Source: a virus
IMG/VR virus record: IMGVR_UViG_3300047284_000322
Span: 1 to 33,283 of that record
Direction: 5' to 3' (one strand)
Length of the DNA stretch: 33,283 nt
Shown: positions 22,972 to 28,572 of the stretch, one piece after another
Layout: the number at the start of each line of letters is the position of its first letter
Position numbering within the stretch: the stretch's first letter is position 1
The notes under the pieces: model-generated
Seen by the model: only the letters and a program-made list of their open reading frames with translations
Told to the model about the DNA's origin: nothing
Database searches by the model: none
Made by a program: the position numbers and the translations under genes

Positions 22972-23900
22972 GCACATTGAGTCAATTCGCTGGAACCGCA
23001 ATCACTGGGTATACGCAGACTGCAACGATTGCCTCGTCTCAAACCGTTGCCGTTCCTGCTGGAACAAAGCGCATCGAAGCCCTGCTTGTTGGCGGTGGCG
23101 GTGGCGGAGCCGTTGGAGACTCAGGCGCGGGGGGATTTGGTGGTGCCGCCGTAATAGAGATTCCGGTTACGGGTTCATCGCTTTCGGTCGTAATCGGCGC
23201 AGGCGGCGGCTCAAACACCGCAGGCTCTCCGACTTCAATTACTTCCGCTGGAATTATGTACGCCGAAGTCGGCGGCGGCGGTGTAGGAACAGGCGGAGCT
23301 GGTACGCCTCTTCCTGGTAGATCAGGCGGTGGTGGCGGCGGCGGATCCACCGGAGGGAGGGGGTCAAACGGCGGTGCGCCTCCAATAGGGAAACTTTTGT
23401 GGTCGGCATATCCGCAAGGGGGCACAACAGCCAGTGGTTTGTACCCGACGTATAGCCAAGCTCAGGTCGCTCCTGCCGGTGCTGGCGCTGGCGGGGAATA
23501 CGGTTATCAAGGATGCCATGGATCTTTTGGCGGTGGCGGTGGCGGTGCAGGCGGGCAACATGCCGGGATGACCGGAGGATATGGCGCGGGAGGTAGCAAT
23601 AGAGCGTCTGGAACATACGGCGGTGGTGGCGGCAGTCACGGCAGCGGTAATGCCGCAGGCGCAGGTGGCTCGCTGACTGCGGTATCAATTTGGGGGCTTA
23701 CTGGCTTTGCCGGAGGAAGCCCGTCTGGCAACGGAAAAGATGGCGGCGGTGGTGGCGGTTTGCTCGGCGCAGGACAGAACGGACAAAACAATGGAGTAGG
23801 TGGCAACGGCGGTAATGGCGGTGGTGGCGGCGGCGCTGGCGGATCTGTTGCCGGTGGCTCTGGCGGAAACGGCTTTGCGATAATTCGTTTCTATTATTGA
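22968..23900 (+). CDS. Poly-glycine tail adhesin 1 (310 aa)
   Basis: I chose ATG 22968, which overlaps the upstream stop as ATGA. After a leader (SQTVAVPAGTKRIEALLVGG) the protein alternates Gly runs (VGGGGGG, GAGGFGG, SGGGGGGGS, FGGGGGGAGG, GGGGGGLLGAG) with short non-Gly loops, and ends GSGGNGFAIIRFYY. This is the style of Gly-rich phage adhesins such as gp38 of Salmonella phage S16, whose Gly-rich stretches pack as polyglycine helices and present variable loops to the receptor. The relation is by architecture, not proven homology. It is followed by a probable assembly partner and has a paralogue at 25017. Confidence 0.82.
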   Translation: MSTLSQFAGTAITGYTQTATIASSQTVAVPAGTKRIEALLVGGGGGGAVGDSGAGGFGGAAVIEIPVTGSSLSVVIGAGGGSNTAGSPTSITSAGIMYAEVGGGGVGTGGAGTPLPGRSGGGGGGGSTGGRGSNGGAPPIGKLLWSAYPQGGTTASGLYPTYSQAQVAPAGAGAGGEYGYQGCHGSFGGGGGGAGGQHAGMTGGYGAGGSNRASGTYGGGGGSHGSGNAAGAGGSLTAVSIWGLTGFAGGSPSGNGKDGGGGGGLLGAGQNGQNNGVGGNGGNGGGGGGAGGSVAGGSGGNGFAIIRFYY

Positions 23901-23909
23901 GGAATAAAT

Positions 23910-24341
23910 ATGGGGCTTTACGCAGTTATTAAAGGCACTGTCGTTGACGGGATTGCTGTCGCTGACGCGCCGCTAGAAACAAATGATTCGTGGGTTTGCA
24001 TCGACGAGGTTGACCCACGTCCAGGTCCATATTGGACGTACGTCGACGGCGTGTTTTCTCCGCCTGCACCTCCTTCGGAGCCTGTGCTTCCCAACATCAT
24101 CAGCAAGGTCGCATTCCGCTTCCGTATGACTGACGCCGAGTACGTCGGTGTTCTGAACGCGGCCAAGACCGACGTTGAGGTCCAGGCCTGGGTAGAGACA
24201 TTCAACATGGTTACCCGGATTGATCTCGACAGTCAGCGCACTGTCGACGGACTTAACGTCCTGGTCAGCAAAGGTCTGCTCACACAAGAGCGGGCTACTG
24301 AAGTGTTGTCCACTCCTGTGTCAGATGGAGAGCGACCCTAA
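23910..24341 (+). CDS. Putative adhesin assembly/accessory protein 1 (143 aa)
   Basis: The protein starts MGLYAVIKGTVVDGIAVADA, then PLETNDSWVCIDEVDPRPGP and YWTYVDGVFSPP, a compact beta domain of about 55 residues. The helical C-terminal part reads KVAFRFRMTDAEYVGVLNAA and VNVLVSKGLLTQERATEVL-like (NVLVSKGLLTQERATEVL). Such C-terminal segments occur in phage fibre assembly-type proteins. The N-domain is almost repeated in the protein at 26147, which also follows a Gly-rich adhesin. That pairing suggests a dedicated chaperone or cap. Function is inferred. TGAGG before the ATG is formed with the upstream stop. Confidence 0.7.
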   Translation: MGLYAVIKGTVVDGIAVADAPLETNDSWVCIDEVDPRPGPYWTYVDGVFSPPAPPSEPVLPNIISKVAFRFRMTDAEYVGVLNAAKTDVEVQAWVETFNMVTRIDLDSQRTVDGLNVLVSKGLLTQERATEVLSTPVSDGERP

Positions 24342-24622
24342 TGTCCCGAGCTAGAACGCTTGCCAGTGCTATCGGTTCCGACGGTGCGCTTAACGTAGGC
24401 GACGTCGCGGGGCTGCATACAGTTGCTACTACTGGCGCTTATAATGACTTGACTGGCAAACCAGCTCTACATGCTGTCGCCACAAGCGGCGCATACGCAG
24501 ACCTTAGTGGTACACCTACGCTCGCCACGGTCGCAACGAGCGGGTCTTACAACGACCTGACCAATAAACCCACGGGCGGTGGTACGCCCGACTTCGTTCT
24601 TTCTTCCTACGGACTCGTCTGA
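24341..24622 (+). CDS. Stalk-type fibre protein with 18-residue repeats (93 aa)
   Basis: ATG 24341 overlaps the previous stop (TAATG). After about 24 residues (SRARTLASAIGSDGALNVGD) there are three 18-residue repeats (LHTVATTGAYNDLTGKPA and two close copies). The end is GGGTPDFVLSSYGLV. Repeats of the AYNDLTGKP type are well known in tail fibre stalks. As a stand-alone 93-residue protein it is short, and probably forms a small trimeric connector. It occupies the same relative place as the 17289 gene before another large adhesin. Confidence 0.75.
   Translation: MSRARTLASAIGSDGALNVGDVAGLHTVATTGAYNDLTGKPALHAVATSGAYADLSGTPTLATVATSGSYNDLTNKPTGGGTPDFVLSSYGLV
24413..24574 (+). repeat. Three 54-bp coding repeats (AYNDLTGKP type)
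   Basis: Three consecutive units of exactly 18 codons: LHTVATTGAYNDLTGKPA, LHAVATSGAYADLSGTPT and LATVATSGSYNDLTNKPT. The VAT-G-Y-DL-P skeleton is kept in all three. Confidence 0.85.
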
Positions 24623-24633
24623 GGTACTGACAG

Positions 24634-25017
24634 ATGGCAACAGCAGCTCAATATGCAGCAACCCCGCGCGCCGCCTTGGGGCAGGTCGTCACGGCCAACA
24701 CCGCACGCGACGGAACCGGCACGCTCGCGATGATCTTCACGGCTGGCGCAACCGGCTCACGCGTCGATGACATCAAGATCCAAGCGCTCGCTACCACGAC
24801 AGCTGGTGTTGTGCGTCTGTTTCTGCACGACGGCACCAACGCTCGTCTGTGGCATGAAGTGATGGTTACGGCGACAACGCCCAGCACCACCGTGCAGGCG
24901 TTCAACACGACGCTATACAACCAGGCACTGATCCTGCCCAACGGCTGGTCGCTTCGTGCGTCGACGAATAATGCTGAAGGGTTCAACGTGATCGTCACCC
25001 GCGCGGGAGACTTCTAA
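24634..25017 (+). CDS. Small beta-rich virion protein (127 aa)
   Basis: Sequence in order: MATAAQYAATPRAALGQVVT, then RDGTGTLAMIFTAGATGSRV, DDIKIQALATTTAGVVRLFL, HDGTNARLWHEVMVTATTPS and a final strand set with LPNGWSLRASTNNAEGFNVI. This is a common phage virion family of single beta domain (GTG....F.AGA.GSR.D.I.I.A...T..G.VRLFL.DG) often next to fibres. The exact role is unknown. TGAGGT from the upstream stop provides the ribosome-binding site, and its own stop overlaps the next ATG. Codons are C/G-ended like the capsid gene. Confidence 0.78.
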   Translation: MATAAQYAATPRAALGQVVTANTARDGTGTLAMIFTAGATGSRVDDIKIQALATTTAGVVRLFLHDGTNARLWHEVMVTATTPSTTVQAFNTTLYNQALILPNGWSLRASTNNAEGFNVIVTRAGDF

Positions 25018-26138
25018 TGAACCTGGGTACATACGCAGGCGCAGGTAATGGCGCTTCAGGCGGCGCAATTACAGGGTTCCAGCAGTCGCACATCATAACG
25101 ACCTCTCAGGCAATTACTCCGCCCGCTGGAACAAAGCGTATTGAGGCGCTAATGGCTGGCGGTGGTGGCGGTTCTACCGCAAATACCGGCGGCGGCGGCT
25201 TTGGTGGTTTGGCGGTAATGGGTATACCTGTGACTGGACATCCATTAAATATTGTCGTTGGCGCTGGAGGAACAGGCGGCAACCCAGGTAGCCCAACTCA
25301 AGTTTGGTCTTCTGGGATGTTGTACGCAGAAGTTGGCGGCGGCGGGGGCACCAATTACAACCAGTACAACGCCGCGACTTATGACAACCGAAACGGTCGA
25401 AGCGGAGGCTCTGGCGCTGGAGCAACTAACCAATACTTCGGTGGGCATGGCGGCACTCCCCCAATTGGAGAGCTCCTCTGGTATTACGCGCCAGCAATGG
25501 CAAGTGTCACTTGGCTGCAGCGAAACACTAACTATCCCGAAGGTCTGTACGGAACCAGTAACGCCGGTTGGGGTGCTTATTTCAACACGAACTACACGAC
25601 CTACAACCTAGCTGCAACTCGCGGAAGTCTCGGCGGCGGCGGCGGCGGCGGTAGTGGCCCAAACCCGCCCACGTATGGCGGCGGTGGTGGTGGCAGTGAC
25701 TCTCAATACTACGGCATAACCGGCGGCCTTTTAGGTGGCGGCGGCGGTGGCCGTGGCGGCGATGCGGCGATGGCTGCCGGAGGGTCGCTTACATCCATCA
25801 ACATCTGGGGAATAACTGGCAAAACTAACGGAAACGGGCAGTCTGGCGGTGCCGGAGGCGGTGGTGGTTTGCTCGGCGCGGGGCTAAGCGGCAGTTATAG
25901 CCAAGGCGCTTTACTTGGTTATCAAAGCGATTGGACTCCAATTTACTACCAAAATTATATTGGCGGCGACGGTGGGCTTGGTGGTGGTGGCGGAGGCACT
26001 GTTTACTACCCAAATGGGATGGAAATTACTTACGACTCGTCTGGTAATTATGCAGGTTGGTGGATGTCACCAGCAGGGCCACTGCTTCGCGGCGGCAACG
26101 GCGGCAACGGCTGTGCAATTCTTAGATTTTTCTTTTGA
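25017..26138 (+). CDS. Poly-glycine tail adhesin 2 (373 aa)
   Basis: This is a paralogue of the 22968 protein. The frame is the same in both: PAGTKRIEALMAGGGGG, GGGGFGGLAVMGIPVTG, VVGAGG, SSGMLYAEVGGGGG, GGTPPIGELLWYYAP, GGSLTSINIWGITG, GGGGGLLGAGLSG and the end GNGGNGCAILRFFF. It is about 60 residues longer because the loops between Gly blocks are larger and rich in Tyr and Asn (TNYNQYNAATYDNRNGR; TYNLAAT). A receptor-binding role is inferred from the Gly-rich adhesin architecture. The start ATG 25017 overlaps the upstream TAA. Confidence 0.82.
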   Translation: MNLGTYAGAGNGASGGAITGFQQSHIITTSQAITPPAGTKRIEALMAGGGGGSTANTGGGGFGGLAVMGIPVTGHPLNIVVGAGGTGGNPGSPTQVWSSGMLYAEVGGGGGTNYNQYNAATYDNRNGRSGGSGAGATNQYFGGHGGTPPIGELLWYYAPAMASVTWLQRNTNYPEGLYGTSNAGWGAYFNTNYTTYNLAATRGSLGGGGGGGSGPNPPTYGGGGGGSDSQYYGITGGLLGGGGGGRGGDAAMAAGGSLTSINIWGITGKTNGNGQSGGAGGGGGLLGAGLSGSYSQGALLGYQSDWTPIYYQNYIGGDGGLGGGGGGTVYYPNGMEITYDSSGNYAGWWMSPAGPLLRGGNGGNGCAILRFFF

Positions 26139-26146
26139 GGTGTGAA

Positions 26147-26542
26147 ATGGGACTGTATGCAATTGTGAAGGGCGATGTCGTTGACAGTATTGCTATTTCT
26201 GACAGCCCATTAGAAACGGACGGTGTATGGATCTGCATTGATAATGTGGACCCAAAGCCCGCTCGTAACTGGTTTTACAAAGACGGCGTTTTTAGTGAGC
26301 AAATCATTAAGGTATATGTCCCAAAAACCAAGATAACTAGCGCTTTATCGGATGTGTGGGCCAACATTGAGACAGTTGCAGCGACCGACCCTGAGGTACA
26401 AGCCTGGGTTACCAAGATAAACACAGCCGATCAGCACGAGTATTCTCCGGAGTACGACGCCGACCTGGATATGCTGATTGGGAAAGAGCTGATCACCCCC
26501 CTCCACAAGGCTAAACTGCAGCCAAATACCCCTCTCTATTGA
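26147..26542 (+). CDS. Putative adhesin assembly/accessory protein 2 (131 aa)
   Basis: I chose ATG 26147, since from there the protein (MGLYAIVKGDVVDSIAISDS, then PLETDGVWICIDNVDPKPAR) aligns residue for residue with the start of the 23910 protein. TGAGGTGTG precedes it, formed with the adhesin stop. An upstream in-frame TTG would only add four residues. The C-terminal part differs more (TDPEVQAWVTKINTADQHEY; LDMLIGKELITPLHKAKL) but keeps the PEVQAWV helix of the paralogue (VEVQAWV). The pairing with adhesin 2 suggests a specific assembly partner. This role is inferred. Confidence 0.72.
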   Translation: MGLYAIVKGDVVDSIAISDSPLETDGVWICIDNVDPKPARNWFYKDGVFSEQIIKVYVPKTKITSALSDVWANIETVAATDPEVQAWVTKINTADQHEYSPEYDADLDMLIGKELITPLHKAKLQPNTPLY

Positions 26543-26546
26543 ATCC

Positions 26547-26574
26547 TTGTAGAGGATATTAGTTCTGTTAATAT
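26547..26574 (+). promoter_or_regulatory. Candidate extended -10 promoter
   Basis: TTGTAG (26547-26552) is followed after 16 bases by TAATAT (26569-26574), with TGT directly before it giving an extended -10. This AT-rich stretch lies in the 49-base gap after the adhesin region and before the 26592 gene. It would give the distal tail genes their own transcript. Evidence is by eye only. Confidence 0.35.
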
Positions 26575-26591
26575 AAGGTAGGTAAACCCAA

Positions 26592-26846
26592 ATGGCAGTA
26601 AGCCAGCTGAGCCACTTTCAGGCCATGTCGTCGAATAACGGACAGGATTTAGACGACCGCTATTGGGAGGTCTCCTCCCGGTTAGCCGTCCACGAAGCTA
26701 TGTGCGAGGAACGATCGAAGAACATCGACGATCGCCTCGTTAAAATCGAGTCCGGTATTGAGAAGATTAACCAATGGGGAATCCTGATTGGGTTCACACT
26801 GATTTGTAGCATGGCGGGAATCCTCGTTACCTTGCTACTCAAGTGA
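26592..26846 (+). CDS. XhlA-like small membrane protein (84 aa)
   Basis: The N-terminal 60 residues are hydrophilic and helical (RYWEVSSRLAVHEAMCEERS; NIDDRLVKIESGIEKIN). They are followed by one C-terminal membrane helix (WGILIGFTLICSMAGILVTLLL) and a final Lys. This layout resembles XhlA/hemolysin-type accessory lysis proteins and other small phage membrane proteins. It is far from the holin-lysozyme cassette and may be a second lysis factor, or membrane-related in another way. AAGGTAGG precedes the ATG. The stop forms TGAGGT for the next gene. Confidence 0.68.
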   Translation: MAVSQLSHFQAMSSNNGQDLDDRYWEVSSRLAVHEAMCEERSKNIDDRLVKIESGIEKINQWGILIGFTLICSMAGILVTLLLK

Positions 26847-26853
26847 GGTACGT

Positions 26854-28572
26854 ATGGCCTATTTTAAGCTCGACCGGTTTAGCGGCATCGCACCGGGAGT
26901 CTCACCTAGACTTCTAGCAGACCAGTTTGGCCAGACGGCCGAGAACATAGATTTTGAGTCCGGGCGACTGACCCCGACAACTAACGACGTAGACGTATTC
27001 ACGCTTCAAAGCGGTCTGCGACGGTCCATCTACTTCTACCGCGATACTAACTGGCTTGAGTGGAACCAGGACGGCGTTAAGGCCGTACCAGGTCCAATCC
27101 CTGGTGACACGCTGGCTCGCCTGTATTTTACCGGTGACGACTACCCGCGTATCGGTACCGTCAATACTATGATCGCTGGGTCGTCTGGATACCCGGCCAA
27201 CAGTTATCGGTTAGGCGTACCTGCCCCGGCAACCGCTCCGTCGGTTACAAAGACGGGCACCCCTGACGAAGACCAGACGCCAGACGATGTCTCGTACGTC
27301 TATACCTTTGTAACCGCTTTTGGTGAGGAAGGGCCGCCTAGCCCTGCTACGGCTCCGATCGAGCGTACTGATACCGAAACCGTGACTATCACGATGCCGG
27401 TCAACCAGATTCCTAGCGGTAACTACAACTTTGGTGCAGGGTCGGTTAAGCGTATCTACCGTTCTAACACCGGTTCTACCAACACGGCCTTCCAGTTCTT
27501 GGCAGAAGTAGGACTTACGACCACTACCTACGCAGACACGACCCCGTCGGCAGGGTTGGGGGAAGTTATTCCGAGCGAGACCTGGATTGGCCCACCGGAC
27601 GACAACACCAGCCTGTACCCAGACGGCCCTATGAAGGGCCTGATAGCCGTGGCTAACGGTGTGTTTGCAGGGTTCACTGGTAAACGGTTATGTCTCAGTG
27701 AACCGTTTTTACCGCACGCTTGGCCGATCGACTACAGAATTACCCTTGAAGAGAACATTGTAGCCATTGGAGCCGTGGCCAACGGCATCGTAGCCCTGAC
27801 CAATGGCACCCCGTACTTCGTAACTGGCACCGATCCAAGCGCCATGACCGCTGTCCGTGTTGACCTGCCACAGGCCTGTGTCAACGTAAACAGCGTGGTC
27901 GATATGGGCAGCTATCTTCTGTACGCCGGGCCGGACGGTTTGGTAGCGGTCTCTGGTGGCGAGGGACGGGTAGTGACGCAGGGGTTGGTTAGCGCCAGCC
28001 AATGGAACGCCAGCTTCAATCCTACGGGTTACCGAGCCTTCCGCCACGAGAACACTTACGTTGCGTTCTGGACTGAGGGCGGCGTACACAAGGGCTTTTG
28101 TTTTGACCCTCGGGCCGAAGAGGCTGCGTTGTCGACGCTTACCACTGAGGCCGAGGTGCGCGGCGGTTACATGAATCCGAAGGATGGCGAGCTGTATCTG
28201 ATCGTCGCCAACAAGATTCGTAAGTACCGGGGCGGTACTACCAAGCGCACGCTAACCTGGAAATCAAAACAGGTGGTTATGCCGAAGCCGCTCAGCATGA
28301 GCTGGGTCTCGGTTCACGCACAGGCGTATCCGGTGACGGTTAAGGTTTGGGGCGATGGGGTGCTGTTTGCCGAGTACGGTTTGTCGTACGCCACTGGCGT
28401 ATATACCCAGACCGTTACTGTGCCAAACGGCGCAACGACAGGATCATTACGTGAGCCTGTGATGCGTCTTCCTCCAAAAGTAGCTCAGGTGTGGGAAGTA
28501 CAGGTTTCTGGCGCGGTTGAGATCGACGAGGTCTGCCTTGCTCAGAGCATGGATGAGATCGCCAGCACATGA
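26854..28572 (+). CDS. Putative tail nozzle-like protein (572 aa)
   Basis: It starts MAYFKLDRFSGIAPGVSPRL, then LADQFGQTAENIDFESGRLT, a beginning typical of large beta-rich virion proteins of podoviruses placed at the tail tip. A fibronectin-like section is seen around residues 140-230 (VSYVYTFVTAFGEEGPPSPA; VKRIYRSNTG). Repeated beta-propeller-like strands follow (GVFAGFTGKRLCLSEPFLPH; GIVALTNGTPYFVTGTDPSA; GPDGLVAVSGGEGRVVTQG). A nozzle role, as for T7 gp12, is inferred from size, layout and gene neighbourhood, since no membrane or enzyme motif is present. The stop overlaps the next ATG as ATGA. Confidence 0.65.
   Translation: MAYFKLDRFSGIAPGVSPRLLADQFGQTAENIDFESGRLTPTTNDVDVFTLQSGLRRSIYFYRDTNWLEWNQDGVKAVPGPIPGDTLARLYFTGDDYPRIGTVNTMIAGSSGYPANSYRLGVPAPATAPSVTKTGTPDEDQTPDDVSYVYTFVTAFGEEGPPSPATAPIERTDTETVTITMPVNQIPSGNYNFGAGSVKRIYRSNTGSTNTAFQFLAEVGLTTTTYADTTPSAGLGEVIPSETWIGPPDDNTSLYPDGPMKGLIAVANGVFAGFTGKRLCLSEPFLPHAWPIDYRITLEENIVAIGAVANGIVALTNGTPYFVTGTDPSAMTAVRVDLPQACVNVNSVVDMGSYLLYAGPDGLVAVSGGEGRVVTQGLVSASQWNASFNPTGYRAFRHENTYVAFWTEGGVHKGFCFDPRAEEAALSTLTTEAEVRGGYMNPKDGELYLIVANKIRKYRGGTTKRTLTWKSKQVVMPKPLSMSWVSVHAQAYPVTVKVWGDGVLFAEYGLSYATGVYTQTVTVPNGATTGSLREPVMRLPPKVAQVWEVQVSGAVEIDEVCLAQSMDEIAST

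Noticed and set aside
23039-23688. Pro-, Arg- and His-rich open frames opposite the Gly-rich adhesin
   Set aside because: They are the reverse reading of GGC/GGT glycine runs, which avoid stop codons in several frames.
17289-26542. Diversity-generating retroelement acting on the adhesin genes
   Set aside because: No reverse transcriptase gene, template repeat or paired variable repeat is visible in this window. Differences between the two adhesins include length changes, unlike adenine-directed diversification.
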